From the NCBI GenBank assembly GCA_003194525.1, contig NBIV01000303.1:43246-107245 (forward strand): DNA of 64,000 nt, given 5' to 3'. The notes beneath the pieces were generated by a model. That model was given only the letters and a program-made list of their open reading frames with translations. It searched no databases and was not told where the DNA came from. Positions 21,503 to 31,253 of the stretch are shown in pieces. The DNA comes from Gracilariopsis chorda. Its lineage: Eukaryota; Rhodophyta; Florideophyceae; Gracilariales; Gracilariaceae. Position 1 is the first letter of the stretch. Every line of letters begins with the position of its first letter. Position numbers and translations under genes: made by a program.

Positions 21503-23073
21503 CACTGCCCGAAATTCAAATGGGTCCAACAGACCAGCGGCCTTGCTCGTGAAGAGCAAGGCCAGTGAGGATCTGTTGAGTAGCTCAGAACATGTACAAT
21601 AGTAGAGTTTTTGCATTGGTAGTAGCAAAAAGACAAAGTAGAACTCAAACAACAACATATTTAGACTTTACTATGTGAAATTTAGCATAAACCCATGAAA
21701 TTCAGTAAGTCCAAAAACAACTTTGTAGACAAAACATCACATTAAATGGCCAGAAGGTCCAAAATGTGCATCCAGCACGCATAGTAGACGATTATTGATA
21801 GAACAGTAGAGTTTCCGTATAAAAGATTCCTCCATATTGTTCCATACTGATGCGGTTTTAGCACCAAGCTCGTCCACAGTATTAAACTGCCTAAAACCTT
21901 GATACAAGTCCCTTTACATACACCCCCACACATTTTCAATTAAATTCAAGTCCTGAATATGAGCCGGCCACTGTATAACGTCAACTTTCTTGCGTACAAT
22001 CCAATCTTTTGTATACTTAGAACGATAGTGTATGTACTATCGTCCTCGAAAGTCCAACTTTCACGTAATGTTTCTGCAGCAAAAGGTAAAAGATTCTCTT
22101 CAAAAAGTTGCACATCGTCCGTAAAGTTCTGATTACCATTCAATTCTACTACTTGCAGCGCATCATAGTAATAAATAGCTACCCAAACCATGACCGATCC
22201 ACCTCCCATATTGCGTTTAGAAAACCATCTTGGTTCGGTAGGTAGATCGTGGCAGTACATGCAGTTCATACCAGGGCCGTCCAAATTGAACTTCGTCTCA
22301 TCCGTAAAAATAACTTTCTTCCAATCGATAGCCTCAGATTGAAGATACTTTCTAGCAAACCTTACCCGTTTAATTTTGTGTGCCGCCTTCATGTAAGGAG
22401 CTTTCATCATTTTTTTGTACCTCAGATGTGGAACTTTGTGAAGTATGTGCTGTACTCGACGAGTTGTTACGTGGAGTTTCATGTATGGACATATGTCATT
22501 TGGACTGAGGTCTCTAGTTAGAACTTTGCGAACTATCCGCCATTCTGCTTTTTTGTAAGCTTTGGTTTATTAGCTTGCAAATACTTTCGGCTGGATTTGT
22601 TTAAGTTGTTTAAGCACTTTTGCACGGCTCCCCTAGAGCGTTTGATAGACTCTGCAATGTCTCTTTGGCTGAATTGCTAATGATGTAGAGCTAAAATGAC
22701 GCTTTTTTTCCTTTCTGTAAGGGCTTTGTGGCGGGGCATTTTTTGCAACTGTTGTTTAGACGTTCTTTGTTCAAGACTATGAAACCGTTTGGTGTCGTTC
22801 TAGTAGGCTCGGTTTCATTTACAAATGGCAAAAAAGGGCGTCGAAGTACAGTAAACAAGTGTTTGGATTTATTGAATTTCGTGGATCTATTTCGCATTTC
22901 ACATTGTATAGTCTACATAAGTTCTTACTAGGGCTACTCTGCACTTTTGGCCTTCTTGGTGCCGTTAACTGTAATAGCCTTTACGCTCAGACGCACTACT
23001 CCACCGTCGATCGGCCTTACTTTTCACGAGCAAGGCCGGTGGCTTGGTGGATTTATTTGAATTTCGGGGACTG
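21503..23073 (-). mobile_element. Tc1/mariner-like transposon, 1571 bp
   Basis: Terminal inverted repeats of 61 bp (21503-21563 and 23013-23073) align without gaps at about 50 of 61 positions. Each starts CA and is flanked by TA (21501-21502 and 23074-23075), the expected target duplication. The inner part of the left repeat is itself a hairpin (21539-21548 pairing with 21554-21563). A transposase relic on the minus strand fills the interior. No function is left for autonomous movement, but ends and target site are intact. Confidence 0.85.
21737..22739 (-). pseudogene. Tc1-like DD34E transposase, inactivated
   Basis: Reading down from an ATG at 22739: a helix-turn-helix region (QRDIAESIKRSRGAVQKCL) with an in-frame TAG near its start. 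A frameshift follows near 22.54 kb. The catalytic domain begins with KKVIFTDETKFNLDGP (first Asp) and EPRWFSKRNMGGGSVMVW. The second Asp region is FEDDSTYT, and IQDLNLIENVWG carries the third acidic residue. The C-terminal block TVDELGAKTASVW with RKLYCSINNR ends at 21737. Besides the frameshift there is another TAA after the WGCM segment. The parts are in family order and of normal size (about 330 residues). Confidence 0.82.
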
Positions 23074-23751
23074 TATAGACTTGCATTCTTAAACTACGAT
23101 GAAAGCATCCGTGTCCGCCACTTTCGAGTATTCATCATTTACGGCATCCTTTACGTCAACGTAAATGACTGTGTCCGAAGTGTAATCACTCCAAACCAAA
23201 TTTTGTTTCTCAAAATGTGTTTGAACTCTGAACGGCAACTGAAAGCGTGCAACGGATTTTGCGTCATCATTAATTCCCTTCCTCAATTCTATTAAAGCAT
23301 TTTGAAAGCCACGTATCTTTGGATGGTACGGCTTTGAAAAATTTTGATCATTTGTAGTTAGCAAATCGTGTCAACCAATGGTTTTGGCCAATTCAAAATC
23401 AACTCGAGATATTCGCCATCGTCCACAATGTGAACAGAGAACATGTGCTGCCGTACTTCAGCCGACAATAAAATGGCAGCTATTACTCGCTAAAGAGTGG
23501 TGTCGGGCTCCTGCCATTGAGACATAAGATAGAGGGGTTTGAACTGATTTTGACCCATAATCAGCTCTTCGCTGGCAGAATAATTTGCGGTATTAGACTC
23601 TTCATCGCTCTCCAGACCCTCCATGGCTTCAAACGTTCGCTTGTTGGAAGGTACGGCTGTACACCTTCGATCTAATAAACTTTCTTCAACGTTTTGCAGC
23701 TCTAATATTCTCGCTAATGAAATTCGTGAACGTGTAAGTTTAATTGCTTTG
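23074..23751. other. Unassigned, possible minus-strand coding relic
   Basis: Minus-strand frames at 23089-23364 and 23490-23751 look coding-like (EAMEGLESDEESNTANYS acidic stretch, LYLMSQWQEPD). They are interrupted at 23751 by the LTR element. On its far side (29288-29515) another minus-strand frame (KGTFKQHKLTNFQNRYN) could be the other half of the same disrupted sequence. I do not recognise the family. Confidence 0.3.
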
Positions 23752-23928
23752 TGTAACACAGAAGACAGCCTACAAGCCAAGTCACGCCTGAACACCGTGA
23801 TCGGCTTGTAGCTGTCATGTAGTCATAGAAGTCTCTAGACTGCAACAAGACCTGTATAAAATGAGCGTCAACTGACCTTCCTCCTCATTTGGAGAAGGTC
23901 AGACTTCATTCACCATCACTTAGTTACA
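23752..23928 (+). repeat. Left LTR of the outer element
   Basis: TG...CA ends; partner of 29106-29282. Contains the inverted pair ACAGCCTACAAGCC and GGCTTGTAGCTGT, and a GACCTTC/GAAGGTC stem. Confidence 0.7.
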
Positions 23929-24737
23929 TTTGGTAGCATCTTTCCCGATCCTCGCCGCTTGAATCAAACGCGCTGATACTACGCACGGCACTATGCACTT
24001 CTGATCACCATCCTTCAGCTACTACGCTTTCGCAATTCTACTACGCCAGGTTGTAGAACCCCGTCGCTTAGACACTGAGCTCTAAGTCACCAAAGAGGAT
24101 ATCGCCGTCCACTTTCATCGCTGAGTTCCTACACCCAGCCCCACGATCATCACCGATAGACACATCTCGTCCCCGGTTGTCGCTGTGTTCCTACACGCAG
24201 CGTTTCGATCTCCATAATTGCACACCTCCGTCAATTCTCGCCGCTTCGTTCATACACGCAGCCCCACGACCATCACAATTGGATACTGCCTTCCACGTTT
24301 AACCGGTAGTATTGCCTTTCATCTTGATTAATATTTCCGGCTAAATAATATGGGTTTTTTGTCGCCTTCGCGTTTTAGCAGAATACAAAAGCGTTACAAG
24401 CTGTTGCACAATGACTTGCAATTTCTTTTGGCCTCTCAGTCGTTGACATTGAATGCCGCTGTGCCAGTTTTTCATCCCCTGGTTACTGTTGGTCTAATCG
24501 TATCTTCAATTATTCTGTTCTGTAATATTTGATGGTGGCTCGTGTAGAATGAGATACACCAGCACAAATGAAGTTCTCAGTCTAATCTCCACGGCATGGA
24601 CTTCAAACACACGCTGTTGGCTATCTTCTCGATATATTCTGTTCCCGTTTGGCTACGCTTCTCATCACTACATTTTTCGAATTTAACGCAATGGAACCCT
24701 CTCTACGTACAGTTGAGCACCAAAATTTTGTCCTTGG

Positions 24738-24827
24738 TGTGAGTCAAATGCCCTAACTCTCGTTTACTTGGTTGTGCTGCGGCCTTGACCTATATATATA
24801 TAGTCTCCACTGTAATGCTGTCTGACC
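24738..24827 (-). repeat. 3' LTR of the copia element
   Basis: Begins at the target duplication. It carries a longer TA run than the 5' copy. The first bases on the element strand read GG instead of TG. Confidence 0.75.
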
Positions 24828-24853
24828 TTTCAAAAGGTGCAATGCAGCAATGT

Positions 24854-26356
24854 TCATGTTTCTGCTGTTTGACAGTCCCCGGTTGCTGCATTGCGCTGTC
24901 GGCAGAGAGGTTTCGTGACTCGAAGGCGATTGCAAAGTTGGCGAAAGCGGTCCCGATGAAGGGGTTTTGTAAGTATATCTGCCAGCATGTCGTTTGTGGG
25001 GATACGATGGAGTAGTATGTGTTCTTCTGTAACATGATGCTGCAGATAGTGATGGCGGATATCCAGGTACTTTCTGCGTTTCGTTGGAGCTTGATTTTCA
25101 GCGATGAGGATGGCTGAGCGATTGTCTCTAAAATGAGGGGTCGGAGATTTGTTCTGGATATGTACCGATTCGAGAAGGCGCCGAAGCCACTGAGTGTGCT
25201 GAGTGGCAAGCGTTGACAAAATGTATTCGGCTTCAGTTGTTGAGATTGCCACAATACTTTGCTTCTTGGAGCACCATGATTTCGGTGTTGGGCCAAAGCA
25301 GTGCACATTACCGGATATGGACTTCCGGTTTTTCGGGTTCGCATAGTCCGCATCGCTGTAAGTCTGCAGTTCAGAGTGGATGTATGGATGAGTTGGGCTA
25401 GATGGTTCGTAGACAAGGCCATGAGTTGTTATTCCCCGGAGGTACCGAAGTAGAGTCTTCAGCGCTTGCCAATGGTGTGTTTGGGGATGCTTCATATGTT
25501 GTGCAAGTCTGTTGGTGATGTACCTGATGTCTGGCCGTGTGCAATCCGTGATGTATCTGATCTCGCCAAGAATTTGTCGGAAGGAAGTAGCTTGTTCTGG
25601 TTGTAATGGCGGTGTGCTTGGTTGCTGGACCAGTGTTGTGGTGTGTGCGTATGGTGTCTGAGTGGCGTTGCAGTCTGTCATGCCTGTCTGCTTGAGAATG
25701 GCCTCTATGGCATCGGGTTGTGAGATGTGAACCCCGCCTGTAGGGGTGTAAGCGATGGTCCAGTTGAGAAAGCGAGTGGGTCTCCCCAAGCGTTTGATTT
25801 GATACTTGGAAGCCATTTTGGTGTATAGTCCATCGATGAGCTGCTTTTTAGACGCTAGAACTAGAAAGTCATCTATTGTTGTACTGATGATTGTAATACC
25901 GTTCTTGGAGACTTTGATATATAAGCAGGGGTCATGTTCCGAGGCCACAAAGTTATGCTCGGTTAGGAACGTCTTGAGACCCCAATTGTAATAGTAGGCT
26001 GCGGGTGGTGACCCATAAATATTGCCTATTAGTTCGCCATACTGTGTGTTGTGTTTGCGAGTTCCATCGAAGAGTGTCATCTGTTTGACATAGACGGGCT
26101 TTTCATGGTCGTATTGTTCGTGGAGATATGCCGGGGTGATGTCGAAATGTTCCAAGGGCATTTGATGTTGAGCGTGAAGCGCAAAGAGTAGTCGTTGAGT
26201 GGTGCGGTCGGCAGTATAAGTTGTTGTGTGTTTAGGATTGAAGTGGAGGCCGGGCTTCATCAGATCTCCCTTGATATTACATCGTGCTTTGCGTTGTGTG
26301 ACGCTGCCTTCAGTGTCCCTTTTGTAACTATATAGCATCATGAGGGGTATAATCAT
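24854..26356 (-). CDS. Copia reverse transcriptase and RNase H
   Basis: An open 500-residue frame. The N-terminal YSYKRDTEGSVTQRKAR is the usual RT entry segment. FDITPAYL (71-78) carries the first catalytic Asp. The YVDD box reads TIDD (160-163), keeping both aspartates but with the tyrosine lost. The connection region (DCTRPDIRYITNRLAQHMK) follows. RNase H shows SDADYA (334-339) and STTEAEYI (372-379), and the C-terminus has the DMLADILTKPL segment typical of copia. The frame is uninterrupted although gag is stopped and integrase is missing. It lacks its own start signal and would normally be part of a longer polyprotein. Confidence 0.85.
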   Translation of the reverse strand: MIIPLMMLYSYKRDTEGSVTQRKARCNIKGDLMKPGLHFNPKHTTTYTADRTTQRLLFALHAQHQMPLEHFDITPAYLHEQYDHEKPVYVKQMTLFDGTRKHNTQYGELIGNIYGSPPAAYYYNWGLKTFLTEHNFVASEHDPCLYIKVSKNGITIISTTIDDFLVLASKKQLIDGLYTKMASKYQIKRLGRPTRFLNWTIAYTPTGGVHISQPDAIEAILKQTGMTDCNATQTPYAHTTTLVQQPSTPPLQPEQATSFRQILGEIRYITDCTRPDIRYITNRLAQHMKHPQTHHWQALKTLLRYLRGITTHGLVYEPSSPTHPYIHSELQTYSDADYANPKNRKSISGNVHCFGPTPKSWCSKKQSIVAISTTEAEYILSTLATQHTQWLRRLLESVHIQNKSPTPHFRDNRSAILIAENQAPTKRRKYLDIRHHYLQHHVTEEHILLHRIPTNDMLADILTKPLHRDRFRQLCNRLRVTKPLCRQRNAATGDCQTAET

Positions 26357-28052
26357 GTTGGGGGGTGGCTGAAACGCTGGGGATAGCCATCGAATGCAGT
26401 GATGTGCATCTATATTGTGTAGTTCTGTCGTCTGTACGGTCGACGAGTGTCATTGTGATGGCAGGATGCTGGTCCGTAGTCCCCGGTGAATCTAGGAGTG
26501 GTGGATGTAGAGCAACGCCCTTCTGGGGACTTAACGAAGAATGCTCATCATATGCTGTTGATCCGCCTTTGGTTAGTGCTGCTCGCTATATGAGTTTTCC
26601 CTAGGAAGGGGTGTGTCAAGACAGCCCCTGAAAGGGGATGGCATCCCGATGGGTTGGTTAAGACTAGCCCTGAATGGGTGTAACGCGTGCTACGCGTGGG
26701 AATTTTTGGCTCCGATTTCGGAATTTTATTACTTAGTTAGTTTTTACTTTGGCCCTGACACTGGGATCTCCACGTGTATGGCCCTTAGAAGGTGTGCACT
26801 AAGTTATTTAATTTTTTCAGGTAATTCTAGTGAACCCTACTTAGGGGCGAGTGACCTCGCGGGCGCGAGTCCAAAGTAAACTCAACCAAGTGTGGCTCTA
26901 ACTACAATTGCCCTCGTCTGGTTACGACTCCTCACGGAGAGTATCCACGAGTGAATTCCATTTATTTATCCCCCTGGGAACGCTCATGTCATCTGTATCA
27001 CACCGCCCGTGGGGCTTCTAACCATATTGGTATTATTGTTTGTGTATCCTTTCGACGACAGATTTCCGACCCTGTATATGGCTATTTCTTCTTTTTTTCC
27101 CCTGGTTTCTTCGGGTCTGTTGCCTGCGTGTGCACGACCCTCGTCCCCTTTTTCTGGTTACTCTTTCCGCTTTCGGACTCTTTACAGTGGACACACCGAA
27201 TCCGGTACCGAACCCCAATACCGGACCACAACCTCTGTCGGCTATTCCTGAATCCCCCTGGGAGTTACGCCCCAACATTGGGTGGAACAGAGGGCTCTGC
27301 TCGACTGTCTACCTCTCGCGAGTACAAGGCTTCTGAAGTGCAACGCCCTCAGGGAGAGATTCTTGGTACTTGAATGCTTTCCCGATATTATCGGTTGTGT
27401 TGTGTGTATATGAACTACGCCCCACAATGGTGGATATGGACACGTGTGACACGGTTTTGGGTCAATTGGCGGTTGGCCACAGTAGTGGATGTTGCCACGG
27501 AATGTGGAGTATTTTAGTTAATTTTATTTATTATTTTCACACCCATTTCTGGGAAGCTAGTACTTAGTGCGACGGCGCACTGCCGTTGCACCAATAAACC
27601 TTCCCCAACAAGGGACCCCAACCTGGGGAATTGGCTCTAGTTGTCACCGCTTGCGCGCGTACTCTACTCCTCCTTGGAGGGAAACGCCGTAAACCACGGG
27701 ACATCTAACCCCTTGCACATCTAAAGAGGCCCATCCTTAGGAGTATAATTGTTCCAATCACATTGGTGATTCGCCCTGTATAGGGAGTCCTGTCCACTGG
27801 CATTGCCGTATTTGTTCGTCGCTCTCGCGACTCACCCTCGCCCACTCTTCCTCCTTTCCCTTCACTCTCCTCCTTTCCCCCTTTCAGGGTAGTACATCCC
27901 GCTACCCGCGGCCCTCCTGTGTGCACCCGCTCACACGTCCCCACTTACGTGGAAACATACCTCTACTGAAGAACGTCTTTCGGTGTTTTTCTCCTTTGGG
28001 GCATTGCACCACAGCTTCGAACACCTTGAGGTGCACTTCCCGCCACCGGGTT
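26357..28052. other. Unidentified segment where copia protease and integrase should be
   Basis: Between gag and reverse transcriptase lie about 1.7 kb, the right size for protease plus integrase. However, the minus strand has no GAG-pre-integrase zinc motif (H-x-H...C-x2-C) or DDE integrase segments that I can read. Only the last stretch near 26.36-26.45 kb looks like an RT start in the minus frame. The sequence is rich in CCCC/GGGG tracts and has plus-strand open frames (26951-27373, 27040-27336) without known domains. It may be a replacement, an insertion or extreme divergence. Confidence 0.45.
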
Positions 28053-28676
28053 TTACTTTACAGTAGATACCGATGGGCTGGGCGTGAGAAGCGCTTGATA
28101 TAGGTTGAAAAGTTCCTTGAATATTCGTGTGAAGGTCTTTATGTTGGTGGGTTTGTTTGCGAGTATGGGTCCGAGAATTATGGTGATGGTGGTGTTGTTG
28201 TGGAGGCCGGCAATGAGGAAGTCTACGGTTGTGCTTACGTCTGTAATGTCCGGATATTGGGCTGCTATCATCTTCTGACGTACCACTGTGTGTTGCTTGA
28301 TGTATTCGTCTATAGTGGTGTCGGTGTTGAAGTTGATGCTCTCGGCTTCCGTTTTTAGGAATTGATGATCCTCTTTGGAGGACTGGGTGATGTGCCTGAT
28401 AATCTTTCGTACGAGATCGTGTGGCGTTGGACGATCCCCTGGGACCATCAAGAGACCTAGGATCATTGAGGGCACGCTGCTAAAAACTGCGGCCAGCAAG
28501 CGATTCTTCCTATCGTAATGCTGCTGAAGTGCTTCTGCTGCCTCTGGGTTCGGCGGATTTTGCTCGAGATGGTCAATGGCTTGAATGGTCGCGGCATATG
28601 TTTGCAAAGCGAGGTACCAGGGTGCCTAGTTAGAGACATCTAGTTGAGGTATGCGGTAAATTTTGTCGGGGTCCAT
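28053..28676 (-). pseudogene. Copia gag (UBN2-type), one in-frame stop
   Basis: Starts MDPDKIYRIPQLDVSN. A TAG at 28626-28628 follows, where the family has a tyrosine in the SNYxxW motif. Then come APWYLALQTYAATIQAID and a helical capsid-like region with WSS-free core segments such as QHTVVRQKMIAAQYPD and VDFLIAGLHNNT. It ends in SVSTVK at 28053. About 207 codons, without the CCHC zinc knuckle usual at the gag C-terminus. The order and the LDGSNYxxW-like start support copia gag. A single stop makes it non-functional unless read through. Confidence 0.7.
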
Positions 28677-28930
28677 ATTGGAGGAGGTTAGTTTAGAGGG
28701 AATGAGAGACGATTTTGAACTGGGTGGTGAGTTGTGATGGCTGTGTTGCGTGGTATCTTTGGGAATGTGCTTGTCGTTTGCGTTTTGTATTGCGTTTGGG
28801 TATAGGTTGAGAATGTAGAGGTCTTGGCGGAGAGCCCGTCCTTGTCGGCGGGCATGACGTTTGGAGTTCAATGTGAGGTGTGGGATGGGAGAGAGAGAAG
28901 TTGGGTGCTACGAGTTCATTCGTTGCGTTA

Positions 28931-28941
28931 GGCCCATAACC
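28931..28941 (-). other. tRNA primer-binding site (initiator tRNA-Met, internal half)
   Basis: GGTTATGGGCC on the element strand, directly adjacent to the LTR. It is complementary to the anticodon stem-loop of initiator tRNA-Met (GGCCCATAACC), as known for Drosophila copia. Confidence 0.7.
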
Positions 28942-29027
28942 TGTGAGTCAAGTATCCTAACTCTCGTTTACCTGGTTGCGCTGCGGCCTTGAACTATATA
29001 TAATCTCCACTGTAATGCTGTTTGACA
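28942..29027 (-). repeat. 5' LTR of the copia element
   Basis: Reads TGTCAAACAGC at its start and ends in GACTCACA on the element strand, followed immediately by the primer site. Several substitutions and one short indel in the TA run distinguish it from the 3' copy. Confidence 0.8.
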
Positions 29028-29105
29028 CTTGGTTCGCTGCTATCATCATCTTTACTGATTGACACATTGTTCAAAGAGGACGTTGAACTTCGAAACTGGG
29101 GTGAG

Positions 29106-29282
29106 TGTAACACAGAAAACAGCCTACAAGCCAAGTCACGCCTGAACACCGTGATCGGCTTGTAGCTGTCATGTAGTCATAGAAGTCTCTAGACTGCTAC
29201 AAGACCTGTATAACATGAGCGTCAGCTGACCTTCCCCCTCATTTGGAGAAGGTCAGACTTCATTCACCATCACTTTGTTACA
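29106..29282 (+). repeat. Right LTR of the outer element
   Basis: Same length and termini as 23752-23928, about 97% identical by my count. Only 73 bases separate it from the target duplication of the nested copia element. Confidence 0.7.
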
Positions 29283-30605
29283 TTTTGTTATACATTAACT
29301 CGTTTGTGCTCAAACTCTTTCTTCATTAGGTTATACCGATTTTGAAAGTTGGTTAGTTTGTGTTGCTTAAATGTACCTTTTGATTGCCATACTTCACGTG
29401 CAGGTTCTGCTCCATCTATTTCACCTCGTTCAAACTTGGTAGTTTGGGACATCACGGAGAGGGAATTTTTGGAAAGTTTAGGAATTGTGAAACGAGTGGT
29501 AAGCAAGAAGACCAAAACGGCTATGCTACATCAGACTGCCCCAAAACGGTTTTGACGAACTACCTACCATTACCTCTAGAGGAATACAAAAGGACACACA
29601 AATTAAAAAGCACAGCCATGGCTTAGGGAGCAATGATTTTTTGATTCAGAGATATACGCCTGGAGACTACCCTGAAAAGTAAAGAGCTTTAGTAACGGAG
29701 AAAAGACATGCCAGGTCTACAATCCTGTTTACGGAAACCAGACGCAGTTGAAGGGCGAAAACAAATTATATACTGTGTTGAACACTTCAAGTTTTGTTCG
29801 TAATAGACGGCTTCTAAAACGAGAACTACTCTTCAATCCTTTGAAATGCATACTTTCCTGCCTATCACCATCACGTTACAAACATTTCAGAATTTATTAT
29901 GTGTACAAAAGCACGTTGCATACCGAAAAAGATCGATATAAAAAGTTGTTAAGCATTTGAAATGGCTGCTTTTTCCTTCTCTTCTTATGCCAAAAAAACT
30001 TCGTTCCTGAAAGCTCGTGTGACATCATTTATTACTTGCGTTTTTGTACACTTCGCCTTCCAAAAGCATATATTGTTCTTGTCATATTCTTATAGACCAA
30101 GCAGTCTGCCACAACTCAACTTTGTTTAGTTTGTGTCAAAACTATTCTTCCCCAATGTGAGACCAGCTAAACAAGAATTGTATATCGCAACACAGGTATA
30201 TAGAATCTACAGTAGGGCCGAAGTATCCACTCTGCAATTTGAAAACGTAGTACCTAAAAGCGTTATAAAATTTCGTTTCACTGACGAAAGAGGTGTAATG
30301 ATTGTAATATGTGTCTGAACGTGAATTTGGAAGTTTAAAATCACCCATGTTTTGTTGCATGGTTTATAAATCAAGATTTCAGACTAGAAATCATATTCCA
30401 AGTCACTCTGCTCTGGGTGTCATTCAAGTGCATCCTGTATAATGAATAAAAGTTCACCACAACGACTTTATCTCGAAGCAAAGTCTATCATTTCAAACTG
30501 CTCTGGGCTTTATTGTTGCTCTGAACAATAGAATGAAAATTCAAATATTTGTTTGCAGTTTCTCCTACTATTTGTTCTGTCATTTGGGCCAAACTAGGTT
30601 CTGAC
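29283..30605. other. AT-rich, no gene recognised
   Basis: After the outer LTR element a minus-strand frame (29288-29515) may continue the sequence seen at 23.5-23.75 kb. From 29.6 to 30.6 kb there are only short frames and AT-rich sequence. Confidence 0.35.
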
Positions 30606-30609
30606 ATTA

Positions 30610-31110
30610 CCGCCGAAGAAAAACATATTCATTTCTTATGGACAGTTTATTTTCTTAAGATGTATGCTACTGAGCATATTAAATATAGTACTGCCAAGGC
30701 AGACCTCTAAAACGTTACAAAAATGGATTCAAAGTTTCACTAAGGCAATATCTGAAATGCAATTGCTAAGTCAAGAAAGCATGCAGAGAAATGACTTTCT
30801 ATAAATTATAACCGATGTATACTAACATTATTGTGACAGGTTCAGTATTTAAATCACCGGTAATGACAAAGGGCAAACTCACTGCTCAGTTGACGGAGTT
30901 GATTTCAGAATTATGGACCCTTCACCATTTCAAAAGGGCTGGTACAGTCATAAGTTGAATGGTCTCGGTCTACGTTAGGACATAGCACTTTCAATTAACA
31001 CTGGAGATATTGTATGGGCATTTGGCCCGTTTCCTTGCGGAAAACATTCAGATTGGAGACTATTCAAACTTGGTATGGCACATCATTCCAAAAACAATGA
31101 CAGTATGAAA
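30610..31110 (+). pseudogene. DDE transposase relic, Harbinger-like
   Basis: Shifted frames read EEKHIHFLWTVYFLKMYATE, then KTLQKWIQSFTKAISEMQL. From 30883 follow CSVDGVDFRIMDPSPF, GWYSHKLNGLGLR, a stop, and INTGDIVWAFGPFPCGKHSDW. The order VDGxDFRI, WYSHK, GxIVWxxGPFPCG matches a group of HARBI/DDE_Tnp_4-like transposases that I know from other invertebrate and fungal genomes. The first block would hold the first catalytic Asp. The frame is broken by at least one frameshift and two stops, and the C-terminal half is missing. It ends just before the Helitron array. Confidence 0.6.
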
Positions 31111-31214
31111 ATGGCGTTATGCAACAAAGAACAAAACAACTCTACTACTCGTCGGTAGCAGTTTTTGGTCCTCTGCCCACCACCAGTCCTCGGTACCGCA
31201 ACAGAATTACTAGG

Positions 31215-31253
31215 TCCCCCCACTTATTGTCTTAAGTATAATGGAGCCACTTG
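31215..31253. repeat. Vestigial 39-bp Helitron end-to-end stub
   Basis: Starts TCCCCCCACTTA like an element 5' terminus and ends AATGGAGCCACTTG like the 3' terminus, directly abutting the first array element. Its middle (31226-31239) is the reverse complement, 13 of 14 bases, of 31265-31278 in the next element. Confidence 0.55.

Larger units (their letters stand above)
24738..29027 (-). mobile_element. Ty1/copia retrotransposon nested in the outer LTR element
   Basis: The 4290-bp element lies on the minus strand. Its 5' LTR is 28942-29027 (86 bp) and its 3' LTR is 24738-24827 (90 bp). Both contain a TATATATA box. The target duplication CTTGG is perfect (24733-24737 and 29028-29032). Directly after the 5' LTR the primer site GGTTATGGGCC (28931-28941 on the complement) matches the internal initiator tRNA-Met type. 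Gag and RT/RNase H are recognisable, but protease and integrase are not. LTRs below 100 bp are far shorter than usual for copia elements. Confidence 0.85.
23752..29282 (+). mobile_element. Small non-autonomous LTR element (TRIM-like), split by a copia insertion
   Basis: Direct repeats of 177 bp (23752-23928 and 29106-29282) differ at about 6 positions, begin TGTAAC and end GTTACA. They are flanked by CTTTG and TTTTG, a plausible 5-bp duplication with one change. A TGGTAGCAT stretch follows the left repeat as a candidate primer site, and a purine-rich GGGGTGAG precedes the right one as a polypurine tract. Without the nested copia element and its duplicated target the total is about 1.24 kb. 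The interior has no gene, only degenerate repeats of about 70 bp around TTCNTACACNCAGC (24.12-24.28 kb). The LTRs fold into long hairpins. Confidence 0.65.

Noticed and set aside
23752..23928. Structured RNA gene or tRNA-derived SINE
   Set aside because: Strong hairpins exist, but no A and B boxes or tail are seen. TG...CA ends, a second copy and a near-duplicate target fit an LTR better.
26880..27030. rRNA-like words such as CACCGCCCGT in the unidentified copia segment
   Set aside because: The flanks do not match conserved small-subunit rRNA on either strand; the likeness is one short word.
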